Under the pieces are notes generated by a model. The model saw nothing but the letters and a program-made list of their open reading frames with translations. It had not been told where the DNA came from and ran no database searches. DNA of 64,000 nt from Alteromonadaceae bacterium 2753L.S.0a.02. Lineage in GTDB: Bacteria > Pseudomonadota > Gammaproteobacteria > Pseudomonadales > Cellvibrionaceae. Positions 42,927 through 51,879 of this stretch are shown one piece after another (the first letter of the stretch is position 1; each line of letters starts with the position of its first letter). The stretch lies in contig VISH01000002.1 of NCBI GenBank assembly GCA_007827375.1, positions 2,815,001 to 2,879,000 of the forward strand, given 5' to 3'. Made by a program: the position numbers and the translations under genes.

Positions 42927-44147
42927 ATGGCTGAAGTTGTTCCGCTGTTCGCCCGTCAACCTATTTTTGATCGCTCGTACGAAGTTGTCGCCTACGAATT
43001 ATTGTTCCGGCAATCACACACGAACGCTGCGAATTTCACCGATGGCGATATGGCCACGGCCCAAGTCTTATTAAAGGTTTTTGGCGAGAACCAAATACAG
43101 GAAGTAATCGGCAATCACAAAGCCTACGTAAATTACACCAAGAAACTTGTGTGCACGCCTCCCCCACTTCCCTCCAAGCAACTTGTCGTAGAGTTGTTGG
43201 AAGATATCGAAGTGGATGACGATATCCTCAGTGGCCTCAGTGCATTAAAAAAAGCCGGGTACCAAATTGCGTTGGATGATTTCGAGCTGAATGACGCGAC
43301 AGAAAAACTACTTGAGTTTGCCGATATTGTTAAGCTAGATGTGCTTACCCGTTCCATCAAAGAACTCAACGGACTTGTTAACCAATTACAGCCCTACAAA
43401 AAACGCCTCCTTGCTGAAAAAGTGGAAGACCACCAAACAATGCAGCATTGCGTAGATTTGGGATTTGAATTATTTCAAGGTTACTTCCTCTGCAAACCGC
43501 AAATTATTCAGGGTGTTGCAATTTCCGAAGGCAAGCAAGCGATTCTAAAATTAATCTCTGTTCTAAACGATCCGAAAGTCGAATTCGAAACGGTCATTCA
43601 AACCATCGCGACTGATCCCAGCTTAAGCTACAAAATTCTCAGGCTGGTAAATTCCTCAGCGATTGGTTTGCCCCGCCAAATTGATTCTTTAACACAAGCT
43701 GTCACGCTTTTGGGGCTAACCGCTATTAGAAATTGGGCGACCTATCTATTGATGGCCAACACCAGCGATAAACCGCGGGAGCTCTGCGTAATTAGTATGT
43801 GCCGCGCGAAATTCTGCGAAATGGTATGTCACGCGATTGGCGGTCGTAGCCTGGCGGAAGCAGGGTTCACGGTTGGCCTGTTGTATAACCTTGATGCGTT
43901 TCTCGATATGCCAATGCGCGAACTCATGGAAAGATTGAGGCTATCGGACACAATTAAAGAAGCCTTGCTCGAGAAACAGGGAGTTTTGGGTCGAATTCTT
44001 GAAAATGTGTTGTGTTTTGAACGGGGTGCCTGGGATAGCATTGAATGGCAATTTCTTGAACACAACAAACTAGCACCGAAAGAAATTAATACAATTTATG
44101 GCACTAGTATTTCCTGGGCCACAGAGACGGTTAACTCGCAGGTTTAA
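42927..44147 (+). CDS. EAL-HDOD signalling protein (YuxH type)
   Basis: The 406-residue protein has an N-terminal degenerate EAL domain (residues 1-200: PLFARQPIFDRSYEVVAYELLFRQ, then ELLEDIEVDDD, IALDDFEL and GYFLCKP) and a C-terminal HDOD domain (about 205-390: IATDPSLSYKILRLVNS, VTLLGLTAIRNWA). The EAL motif proper is replaced by ELL and metal residues are incomplete, so c-di-GMP hydrolysis is unlikely; binding or regulation is more plausible. Start ATG 42927 follows GAGGGAG. The gene pairs with the preceding CheZ-like gene. It converges on murB, overlapping by 17 bases. Confidence 0.9.
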   Translation: MAEVVPLFARQPIFDRSYEVVAYELLFRQSHTNAANFTDGDMATAQVLLKVFGENQIQEVIGNHKAYVNYTKKLVCTPPPLPSKQLVVELLEDIEVDDDILSGLSALKKAGYQIALDDFELNDATEKLLEFADIVKLDVLTRSIKELNGLVNQLQPYKKRLLAEKVEDHQTMQHCVDLGFELFQGYFLCKPQIIQGVAISEGKQAILKLISVLNDPKVEFETVIQTIATDPSLSYKILRLVNSSAIGLPRQIDSLTQAVTLLGLTAIRNWATYLLMANTSDKPRELCVISMCRAKFCEMVCHAIGGRSLAEAGFTVGLLYNLDAFLDMPMRELMERLRLSDTIKEALLEKQGVLGRILENVLCFERGAWDSIEWQFLEHNKLAPKEINTIYGTSISWATETVNSQV

Positions 44148-45159
44148 GCCACTGAGGCTCCTGCTCCAACTCGATACCGTAACGTTGCCGAATACTCGAC
44201 TGAATAGCCCCAGCGAGCTTAACGATATTTTTCGCGGGTTTTCGATGCGGGTTGGTTAACACCAGAGCCTGTTTATCGTGCACGCAGGCTTCAAAGGCTT
44301 CTTTACCCTTCCACCCGGATTTCTCGATCAGCCAGCCCGCAGCAATTTTATTTTTGTGATCGCCAAGATCGAAATACACCAGATCGGGATACAATTGTTT
44401 CAATTCATCGATTAATTGCGTATCCACCACCGGGTTTTTAAAAAAACTACCACAATTGGGGATAAGTAACGGATCGGGTAGCTTCTCCTTGCGGATACTG
44501 GAAACCGTATGTGCAATAATATTGGGCGTGATCATGGCCCTCCGTACGCCACTTAGAGCAGCTTTTAGTGCGGGATAATCAGCCTTAATTTGCGCCTGTT
44601 TAAACAATTTAAACGTAACCGATACGATAACGTATTGATCCTTTAAACGATTTTTAAAAATACTCTCACGATATCCAAATTCGCACTGTTCACGTGTAAA
44701 TGTAACAACTTCATAGGTTTTGCGATGCATCGCGCGCAACGACACAAATACATCCTGCAACTCTACGCCATAAGCGCCGATATTCTGTATTGGCGCGGCC
44801 CCCACACAACCGGGAATAGAAGCGAGATTTTCCAGGCCATAATAGTTTTTAGCCAGGCAAAACATAACAAAGCGATGCCAATTTTCACCTGCTGCAGCAC
44901 AAATCTGATAGTGGCGTTCGGTTTCCTCTTCCAGAGTAATACCGCGCAGTGCTGGCTGAACAACCAAACCGGGTATTTCCTCAGGTAATAAACTGTTGCT
45001 ACCACCGCCCAAAACACTCACGGGTTTTTGATGCTTAGCTGCCCACCGCAATGCCTGACGCAACTCCTGTTCGTTGGTAGCGCGCGCATAAAAACGCGCC
45101 TTTGAAGGGGCTGCCAAAGTATTTAACGGCTGTAAATTTACACGCTCTTCGATTTTCAT
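44131..45159 (-). CDS. murB: UDP-N-acetylenolpyruvoylglucosamine reductase
   Basis: MurB reduces the enolpyruvyl group of UDP-GlcNAc-enolpyruvate to give UDP-MurNAc. From ATG 45159 the protein is 342 residues. It shows the FAD-binding GGGSNSLL near residue 56, NIGAYGVEL near 125, the substrate region YRESIFKN near 175 and SCGSFFKNP-like PNCGSFFKNPV near 235. The start overlaps the TGA of the tyrosine phosphatase gene (ATGA), and the last 17 bases overlap the opposite-strand EAL/HDOD gene. It is the final gene of the exbB-exbD-lpxK-kdsB-ptp-murB row. Confidence 0.95.
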   Translation of the reverse strand: MKIEERVNLQPLNTLAAPSKARFYARATNEQELRQALRWAAKHQKPVSVLGGGSNSLLPEEIPGLVVQPALRGITLEEETERHYQICAAAGENWHRFVMFCLAKNYYGLENLASIPGCVGAAPIQNIGAYGVELQDVFVSLRAMHRKTYEVVTFTREQCEFGYRESIFKNRLKDQYVIVSVTFKLFKQAQIKADYPALKAALSGVRRAMITPNIIAHTVSSIRKEKLPDPLLIPNCGSFFKNPVVDTQLIDELKQLYPDLVYFDLGDHKNKIAAGWLIEKSGWKGKEAFEACVHDKQALVLTNPHRKPAKNIVKLAGAIQSSIRQRYGIELEQEPQWLKPAS

Positions 45160-45644
45160 GATAACTTCTGCTGAATGTCTTCCAAGAGCGAGCGACACGC
45201 ATCCTCGACAAGGTCAAGCACATGCTCGAATCCTTGTGAACCGCCGTAGTAAGGATCGGGCACCTCAGTTATCGACGAGTTTTTCGCATAGTTCAAAAGC
45301 AGATCGACTTCACCATTATAGTTCGCCGGTCGAAGTGCTTTGATATTGGCAAGATTGTCCGAGTCCATGGCAAGTATGTAATTAAAATCCGCAAAATCAC
45401 TTTGCGTGAGCTGTCTACCACGTAATGCAGAGAGGTTGTAACCCCGCTTTAAAGCCGCGGCACTGGCTCGTTTGTCTGGCGGTTCGCCAATGTGCCACCC
45501 CGAAGTACCGGCTGAGTCCACAAAAATTTTTTCACTGAAGCCAGCATCATCGACCAATTTTTGAAATACTCCGTGCGCAGTAGGCGACCGGCAGATATTA
45601 CCTAAACACACGAATAACACATTCACTATTGTCATACCATCCAT
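45156..45644 (-). CDS. Low-molecular-weight protein tyrosine phosphatase
   Basis: The 162-residue protein has the catalytic P-loop VCLGNICRSP (nucleophile Cys13 and Arg19) at the N-terminus and the general-acid region VPDPYYGG near residue 127, as in Wzb/Etp. The start is ATG 45644, with a second ATG three codons inside. It starts seven bases after the kdsB stop and overlaps murB. A role in capsule or LPS control is suggested only by its neighbours kdsB and lpxK. Confidence 0.92.
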   Translation of the reverse strand: MDGMTIVNVLFVCLGNICRSPTAHGVFQKLVDDAGFSEKIFVDSAGTSGWHIGEPPDKRASAAALKRGYNLSALRGRQLTQSDFADFNYILAMDSDNLANIKALRPANYNGEVDLLLNYAKNSSITEVPDPYYGGSQGFEHVLDLVEDACRSLLEDIQQKLS

Positions 45645-45650
45645 ACCACA

Positions 45651-46412
45651 TCAGGCGAACAGCTGGCGCACACGCTCCAGGTCTTGCTGGGTATCGACAC
45701 CACCAGGCACCGCCTCGCAGGCATCTTCCACATGAATTTTGCAACCGTTTGCAAGAATGCGAAGCTGCTCCAGCCTTTCAATACTTTCCAGCGACGCTGC
45801 AGGCCATTTAACAAATTTGTGCAACAGCGAAACCCGGTAAGCATAAATTCCGATATGCCGACGCGCAGCTGGGCTGACAACTGGAGTTTCTGTTGCACTT
45901 GCAGTGCCGTAGTTATCCCGATCCCAGGGAATCGGTGCTCTCGAAAAGTACAATGCATAATTATTGTGGTCACACACCACTTTTACCGCGTTAGGGTTGT
46001 TGACTTCTTCGAAGCTGCGAATAGGTTCACACAAAGTGGCCGCTACAGCATCCTTATGGCCACCGAGGTTTTCCGCGACCTGATTGATAACAGCAGCCGG
46101 AATTAAAGGTTCATCTCCCTGAACATTGACAACAATTTCCTCGTCATCCATCCACAACTGCGTAACAACTTCCTGCAGGCGGTCGGTGCCCGATTGATGC
46201 TCTTCGGAAGTCATCACAACGTGGCCGCCGAATGCCCGCACAGTATCGTGCACGCGCTGATCGTCTGTGGCGACAACTACGCGTTTTGCTTCACTGCGTA
46301 ACGCACATTCATACACGCGTTCTATCATTGTTTTTCCAGCGAGTAACTGCAGGGGTTTGCCCGGCAAGCGCTGTGATGCAAAGCGCGCGGGGATTATCAC
46401 GGAAAAGGACAT
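45651..46412 (-). CDS. kdsB: 3-deoxy-manno-octulosonate cytidylyltransferase
   Basis: KdsB activates KDO as CMP-KDO for inner-core lipopolysaccharide. From ATG 46412 the protein is 253 residues and begins MSFSVIIPARFASQRLPGKP, the nucleotide-binding signature. VNVQGDEPLI follows near residue 92. The longer frame to 46514 reads through lpxK and is rejected. Only 16 bases separate it from lpxK; the Trm112-like small gene often found here is absent. Confidence 0.96.
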   Translation of the reverse strand: MSFSVIIPARFASQRLPGKPLQLLAGKTMIERVYECALRSEAKRVVVATDDQRVHDTVRAFGGHVVMTSEEHQSGTDRLQEVVTQLWMDDEEIVVNVQGDEPLIPAAVINQVAENLGGHKDAVAATLCEPIRSFEEVNNPNAVKVVCDHNNYALYFSRAPIPWDRDNYGTASATETPVVSPAARRHIGIYAYRVSLLHKFVKWPAASLESIERLEQLRILANGCKIHVEDACEAVPGGVDTQQDLERVRQLFA

Positions 46413-46428
46413 GAGTTTACCTCTGTTT

Positions 46429-47508
46429 TCAACGAAGGGCTGTATGTACCTGCGAGAAAAAGGCCTGCGGCAACTGCGCATCAATGGCAATGTACCACCA
46501 CTGTGCTGTTGCAAACCCCGTGCACTTTACCGCATCTTTCTCGGTCATTACGATTGTTTTTTGAGTGACCCCATCGAAATCAGACTTACTAAAATTGTGG
46601 TGATCGGGAAACTCATGCTTCGAAAAATTAAGACAACCTTTCGGTAACAGTGCTTCCAAGAGCTTAAAAAATTTCGTCGGCTGACCGATCGCCGCAACCG
46701 CGGCCAGTTCTTCGAATTGGTGTAACTGTTGCAGTGGGAACCGTTCCCCACTTTTAATATTAACCAAAGCCACTGGTGCAACGCGGTAGGAATATTGCGG
46801 AGCACTCCCAGCAAATTCCGGCGATTCCAGCGCGATTGATTTCGCGCTACTGATTTGCGGCTCTCCACCACAGGCTTCACCAGATTCAGCGCCAGCCAGC
46901 AAAATCGCGTCAACACTTCGCAGGCGACTTACAGGCTCGCGCAAGGGACCCACCGGCAAACAGTGCCCGTTTCCAAACAGGCGACCGGCATCAACGACAA
47001 TTATTTCGAAATCGCGTGCAAGGCGATAATGCTGCAGCCCGTCGTCGGAAATAATCAGATTGCATGGGTGCGCTTGCAGTAAGGCCTGGGCGGCTTCGTA
47101 GCGGTTTTCCCCCACGAAAACCGGTGCGGCTGTCGATGCGTATATTTCCAGTGGTTCATCGCCCACCTGAGCGGCATCCTGCTGTAAAGCCACATTTTTA
47201 ATTCCAGTCGATTCCCGGCCATACCCACGGGATACGACTCCCGGTTGGTAACCGTTTTGTTGCGCCCAGCGAACCAAGGCTTTTACCACTGGCGTTTTAC
47301 CGGTGCCGCCAACAGAAATATTGCCAACCACAATCACTGGTACAGATAAGCTCGCCTGGTTCTGTATTTGGCGGACTTTGCGCAACCGAGCCACGCCCCG
47401 AAACAACAGCTCGAGGGGTGACAACAAATAAAGTAATCCCGCTCGGCCATACCAACGCCGCTCTACAAAAGACTGCAAGACCGAACTATTGTGAGTTGCC
47501 TGCGGCAT
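46429..47508 (-). CDS. lpxK: Tetraacyldisaccharide 4'-kinase
   Basis: LpxK phosphorylates the lipid A disaccharide precursor at the 4' position on the inner membrane. The 359-residue protein has the N-terminal membrane helix (LLYLLSPLELLFRGVARL), the P-loop VGNISVGGTGKTP near residue 63, and SDDGLQHYRLARDFEIIVVD near 152. It overlaps exbD by 23 bases and is directly followed by kdsB. Length and motifs match the family. Confidence 0.95.
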   Translation of the reverse strand: MPQATHNSSVLQSFVERRWYGRAGLLYLLSPLELLFRGVARLRKVRQIQNQASLSVPVIVVGNISVGGTGKTPVVKALVRWAQQNGYQPGVVSRGYGRESTGIKNVALQQDAAQVGDEPLEIYASTAAPVFVGENRYEAAQALLQAHPCNLIISDDGLQHYRLARDFEIIVVDAGRLFGNGHCLPVGPLREPVSRLRSVDAILLAGAESGEACGGEPQISSAKSIALESPEFAGSAPQYSYRVAPVALVNIKSGERFPLQQLHQFEELAAVAAIGQPTKFFKLLEALLPKGCLNFSKHEFPDHHNFSKSDFDGVTQKTIVMTEKDAVKCTGFATAQWWYIAIDAQLPQAFFSQVHTALR

Positions 47509-47926
47509 CGCTTTCCTGCGGCTGTTGCGTAGTCAGACTGAGGTTGGCAAAACCCATTTGGCCAGCGAGATCCATGACAGAAATTATTGTTTGGTAGGGC
47601 GTGTCGGCATCGCCGGTAATAATAAACGGCAGGCTGTTATCGTTTTTCGAAAGTTCATTGATCGCACTGCGCAGGGTTGCCATTTTTTTATTCACCAGCA
47701 TTTTTCCATTAACTGACAAACCTCCCTGCGCATCGATCACCACTTCAATCTGATCGACTACCGTTGGTTGTAAATCGCCCACCGCTTCGGGTAAGTCTAT
47801 TTTTAAGTGGGTTTCCTTGGTGAAGGTCGTCGATACCATAAAAAAGATCAGCAGCAAAAATACAACGTCGATTAACGGCGTTAAATTAATGTTGTCCTCA
47901 ACTTTAACCTGACGCTTGAACTGCAT
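47486..47926 (-). CDS. exbD: ExbD/TolR family protein
   Basis: The 146-residue protein has the single N-terminal helix with DNINLTPLIDVVFLLLIFFM, whose Asp in LIDVV is the proton-conducting residue of ExbD/TolR, and a periplasmic domain (VEVVIDAQGGLSVNGK). With the next-upstream ExbB it forms a proton-driven stator. It may energise TonB or another envelope protein; no TonB gene is nearby. It starts one base after the ExbB stop. Confidence 0.93.
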   Translation of the reverse strand: MQFKRQVKVEDNINLTPLIDVVFLLLIFFMVSTTFTKETHLKIDLPEAVGDLQPTVVDQIEVVIDAQGGLSVNGKMLVNKKMATLRSAINELSKNDNSLPFIITGDADTPYQTIISVMDLAGQMGFANLSLTTQQPQESDAAGNSQ

Positions 47927-47927
47927 G

Positions 47928-48554
47928 TCACACTGCCTTCAAATCGACACGGCGATCACTGTGAAGCGCATCAACCAGTTTAACGGCTTCCTGCTCCATG
48001 GTTACCACCAGCGTGTCGACACGCCGCACGTAAAAGCGATGCGCTATCATTGCGGGAATGGCTACACACAAGCCGGCGGCCGTGGTTATGAGGGCTTCTG
48101 AAATACCGCCCGCTAACACCGCCGCGTTGCCAGCGCCTTCGAGGTTGAGCGCGGTAAACACTTTAATCATACCGATGACCGTGCCCAACAGGCCCAGAAG
48201 CGGTGCAATTGCCGCTATGGTACCCAGTGCCCCCAGGTAGCGCTCCATTTCATGAATAACCTGGCTCGCGGCCTCTTCGATGCTATCTTTCATGACATCG
48301 CGGCCATGTCTTGAATTACTTAAACCGGCGGCGAGTACACGACCCAACTTAGAGGAACGACGTAATTCTTTAAGCTTTTCACTATCAAGCTGATTTTGTT
48401 GAATCCAACTCCATACTTCACCTAATTGGTGACGTGGGGCAATCTTTGAAGGGTTCAGAGTCCAGTAGCGTTCGATGCTAATAGCAATTACAGCGATAGA
48501 GCAAATCACAATTGGCAGCATCAACCAACCGCCACTTGTTAGAATTTCGTACAC
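47928..48554 (-). CDS. exbB: ExbB/TolQ/MotA family proton channel
   Basis: The 208-residue protein has three membrane segments (residues 8-26, about 110-135 and 155-175) and the family core GALGTIAAIAPLLGLLGTVIGMI and AGGISEALITTAAGLCVAIPA. The start is GTG 48554, backed by AAGGAG eight bases upstream. It is coupled to exbD. Both lie ahead of lpxK and kdsB, as I recall from Pseudomonas and relatives, where this ExbB-ExbD pair is conserved. Confidence 0.93.
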   Translation of the reverse strand: MYEILTSGGWLMLPIVICSIAVIAISIERYWTLNPSKIAPRHQLGEVWSWIQQNQLDSEKLKELRRSSKLGRVLAAGLSNSRHGRDVMKDSIEEAASQVIHEMERYLGALGTIAAIAPLLGLLGTVIGMIKVFTALNLEGAGNAAVLAGGISEALITTAAGLCVAIPAMIAHRFYVRRVDTLVVTMEQEAVKLVDALHSDRRVDLKAV

Positions 48555-48656
48555 AGATCACTCCTTATTATGTCGTTCCGGTCGGTTCCCGAAAGGCGGC
48601 TATCATACCCCATTCAAATAACGAATTCTGCGTTGTTTTGGTGGCCCCGTTCACGT

Positions 48657-51053
48657 TCACCAGTACCATGGGTGTGGATGTTCCCTGCGCCATCGGGTAG
48701 CAGTCAATTGATGGCCGGAGTCTAGCTGAAACAGCACAGCACCATCGGTATCGGTGCGATAGTTTTTGGCGCCAAGCCGGAGATAGCGGTCAACGACAGT
48801 GTCATTGGGATGGTGATAGCGGTTGCCATAGCCAACGCTGAATACCACATGCTTTGGTTTCAACCGCGCCAGTAACGCTGCAGACGAAGAGCTCCGACTG
48901 CCGTGGTGTGGTGCAATCAACACATCAATAGCGTGCGGTAAGATGCCTGCACTCAACAATTCACGCTCAACGCTTTTTTCGATGTCACCCATTAATAAAA
49001 AACTGTGATGTGGTGTTCTGATAGATAGCACACACGAGGCATTATTTGACCGATCAACAACTCGCTCTGCGGGAGGCCATAAAACATTAAATCGAGTATC
49101 GCCGATGCGCCACTGCTCACCTGCAACGCAGGGTTGCACTAGGCTCAGCGGCAACTTCAAACGATGTGGTTCTCCGGCGAGCACCCTTCTTACCGGAATA
49201 CCGGAAACAACACTGGCAGCACCGCCCGCGTGATCGTTGTCGCTATGACTGATCACCAAAGTATCCAAATTGGATTTCGCCAGGGATTGGAGATAAGGTA
49301 GAACCACTCGGCCACCCATATCGAAATCATCAGAAAATTTCGCGCCTGTATCATAGAGTAAATTGTATTCGTCGAGTTCAATCAACACGCTCAAGCCCTG
49401 CTGCACATCCAACACACTCATGCGCAACGCAGGCGTGCTTTGTGGAGCTGGAAACATAAAAATCACAAGCAGCGCGCACCCCGCGAAGCGCAGGCCCATG
49501 CCGCGCGGCAACAGTAACAGTAGAAGGCCCGTAAACCTGCACAAGGCAGCGAGCAGTGGTGTTTGGGCCCAACCCAGAATTTGCCGCTGCAGTGGCAAGT
49601 TGGCGAGATAATCCAGGTATCGCCACAACAACTCGAAGCAGCCATTGGGAAGCAGCAAAAGCGTATGCGATAAGCTGGCTGAGATTGCGGATGCCAAGGC
49701 GCACACAAACAGCGTTGGCACAACCAAAAACGATACCACTGGCACTGCGACGATATTAGCGAGGGGGCTCTGTAACGCCACGGGCAACCCCAGAAGGGTC
49801 AAAGGCACAGTCATTCCGATGAGTAGCACAAGCTGCGCTTTTAAAAGAGCCTTTACTTTTCCGCGCTGCGTAAAGCGTTTTCCGAATGCCAGCAGTAATA
49901 TCGCGACCGCGCCAAAACTAAGCCAGAAACCTGCGCTAAGGGGCGCCAGAGGGTCTAAAAGCAGCACCATGTCGAGGGCTAATACGAAAATGTACCAATA
50001 ACCCAAGCGTCGCCCCTGCCAGATAGCAAAGTTTGCGAAGCACACCATCACCAACGCTCTCTGAGTGGGAATCTCAAAACCAGCAAGCCCGGCATAGGTG
50101 AACGCCGCTAATATTGAAAAAAGTGGCGCGATAAATAAGAATCCGTGGGGCCGCAACAGACTCAAGATCCGTGCAAGCAAACTGCCCAAAAAGAAACCCA
50201 AACTGGCTACAAGGCCAATATGCAGGCCGGATATGGCCATCAGGTGTACGGTTCCTGTGGCTCGAAGCACCTGCCACTGGGCGTTGGAGAGCTGGGATTT
50301 GTCGCCAATCAACAAGGCACGAAGCAAAGCGCCATGCTGCAATTGCGTGGCGCCAAATAAACGTTTCGCCAGTTCCTGACGAATGCCATCGAAACCCGGG
50401 GAAGATGCTCCGTGAAGCAGAGTTGCCGGATGTTTATCACGGACGTAGCCACTGGCAACCACATTCCTCGCCAGTAACCAAGCCTGGTAATCGAAACCAG
50501 AGGGGTTAGCAGTTCCCCTCGGTCGTTTCAAACGCACTGATAATCGCCAAGTCTGCCCGGGTTCTACAAACCTTTGTGTGTCTTTCTGCTGGTACCAACT
50601 CAATCTCAGCCGCTTTCCCAACAGCGTATCGCATATCTGGGAACAGCTATGATGACCACGCACAAGGGCATAAAAACGGGTACTAAACTCTTGCCCATCC
50701 CGTTGGCGGAGTTCCGGCAGGCTATCGATTTGTAATTCAAGCTCTAAATCCTGCCCCTGAAGTGGCAGAGGTAATTGTTGCTTGATAAGCCATGTCAGCT
50801 GTAATCCCTGAACCGCAAACCCGAGTAACATAGCGCTCACAGTCAGAAAAACAACACGGAATTTTTGCGCGTTAAAAAGGAAAACGACGAAAATCAACCC
50901 TAGGCCCACGGAGCCACAAATTTTAGTCACATACAGTAACTGCGCGTAGGTCATGCTTATCAAAGCGGGTGCCAGTAAGCCAATGACCATTACACCGGCG
51001 TAAACTACAGGCGGCAGCTTGCGATCTGTTCGGAAAATTGCCGGTATTTGCAT
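48657..51053 (-). CDS. comEC: ComEC/Rec2 family DNA uptake channel
   Basis: ComEC moves single-stranded DNA across the inner membrane during transformation. The 798-residue protein has an N-terminal soluble DUF4131-type domain between the first helices, a long competence membrane domain (ISGLHIGLVASLGFFLG near residue 275) and a C-terminal metallo-beta-lactamase-like domain with HSDNDHAGG near 595 and HHGSRSSSS near 710. ATG 51053 has AAAGGAC upstream. It is divergent from the DUF2062 gene and 100 bases upstream of exbB on the same strand. Confidence 0.92.
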   Translation of the reverse strand: MQIPAIFRTDRKLPPVVYAGVMVIGLLAPALISMTYAQLLYVTKICGSVGLGLIFVVFLFNAQKFRVVFLTVSAMLLGFAVQGLQLTWLIKQQLPLPLQGQDLELELQIDSLPELRQRDGQEFSTRFYALVRGHHSCSQICDTLLGKRLRLSWYQQKDTQRFVEPGQTWRLSVRLKRPRGTANPSGFDYQAWLLARNVVASGYVRDKHPATLLHGASSPGFDGIRQELAKRLFGATQLQHGALLRALLIGDKSQLSNAQWQVLRATGTVHLMAISGLHIGLVASLGFFLGSLLARILSLLRPHGFLFIAPLFSILAAFTYAGLAGFEIPTQRALVMVCFANFAIWQGRRLGYWYIFVLALDMVLLLDPLAPLSAGFWLSFGAVAILLLAFGKRFTQRGKVKALLKAQLVLLIGMTVPLTLLGLPVALQSPLANIVAVPVVSFLVVPTLFVCALASAISASLSHTLLLLPNGCFELLWRYLDYLANLPLQRQILGWAQTPLLAALCRFTGLLLLLLPRGMGLRFAGCALLVIFMFPAPQSTPALRMSVLDVQQGLSVLIELDEYNLLYDTGAKFSDDFDMGGRVVLPYLQSLAKSNLDTLVISHSDNDHAGGAASVVSGIPVRRVLAGEPHRLKLPLSLVQPCVAGEQWRIGDTRFNVLWPPAERVVDRSNNASCVLSIRTPHHSFLLMGDIEKSVERELLSAGILPHAIDVLIAPHHGSRSSSSAALLARLKPKHVVFSVGYGNRYHHPNDTVVDRYLRLGAKNYRTDTDGAVLFQLDSGHQLTATRWRREHPHPWYW

Positions 51054-51351
51054 CTAAGTCCTTTTGACATATTAATTTTATAATCGCAGTGCAGGATATT
51101 GAATAACCGGCTGCTACCCGTATGGGTGTTGTGCTCCTGCTTGTGTCGCCAGCCCACCGGGAAATTTGCAGGCCTTATAGCCGTGATAACAGTAGCCAAG
51201 TGGTAAACCTGTGGGCATAATACACGCCCCATTTACCCCGCTCACTCCACTAGGAACCGGGAAATTTCAGCACAGATCGCCCGGTAGGCGTTCTGGACCG
51301 TGTTTGCTTAAGCCCCGGGATGAATTTCTCAGGAAGAACGATCAACCTTAT
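51054..51351. other. Intergenic region between comEC and the DUF2062 gene, with 12-bp direct repeats
   Basis: The sequence ACCGGGAAATTT occurs twice in direct orientation, at 51156-51167 and 51256-51267, exactly 100 bases apart. A CATAAT box near 51215 could serve the DUF2062 gene. I see no gene here; the frame that enters from 51211 lacks a ribosome site before 51352. Confidence 0.5.
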
Positions 51352-51879
51352 ATGCCGCGCAAGCTATTAAAACGCTGGAGTCCCGACCCCGGGAAAATTC
51401 GCAGTACCCCTGCCCTACAGTTTCTCGGCACGTTACTTCACGACCCCAATCTGTTTCACATGAACCGGCATTCAGTTTCGGTGGCGTTTTTTGTGGGATT
51501 ATTCTGCGCGTTTCTACCGGTACTGGGCCAGATTCCCTTGGCTGCGATGATGGCGCTTTTATTTCGTTGTAACCTTCCAATTTCCGTGGCGCTGGTTTGG
51601 ATAAGCAACCCATTTACCTTCCCGGTCATTTATTTCGCGACCTACAAGCTGGGCGTCCGGCTCATGCAATTGGAGCCACAACCTTTCCATTTTGAAATGA
51701 GTTGGCAGTGGTTTAGCAGTGAATTCGCAGCGATATGGCAGCCCTTGGTGCTCGGTAGTTTTATCGCCAGCTTGTTTTTCGGGTGCCTTGGGTTTCTAAC
51801 AATTCAATGGACATGGCGCTGGCACGTTATACAGCGCTGGCAGGAACGCCGGGCAAAACGCGCCAAGTCGAAATCGTAA
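51352..51879 (+). CDS. DUF2062 membrane protein
   Basis: From ATG 51352 the protein is 175 residues and starts MPRKLLKRWSPDPGKI, as family members do. Two to three membrane helices follow (SVAFFVGLFCAFLPVLGQIP, VALVWISNPFTFPVIYFA, and near 140 LGSFIASLFFGCLGFLTIQW). DUF2062 proteins are often found next to comEC or glycosyltransferases; the function is unknown. The stop abuts the rluB stop on the other strand without space for a terminator. Confidence 0.85.
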   Translation: MPRKLLKRWSPDPGKIRSTPALQFLGTLLHDPNLFHMNRHSVSVAFFVGLFCAFLPVLGQIPLAAMMALLFRCNLPISVALVWISNPFTFPVIYFATYKLGVRLMQLEPQPFHFEMSWQWFSSEFAAIWQPLVLGSFIASLFFGCLGFLTIQWTWRWHVIQRWQERRAKRAKSKS

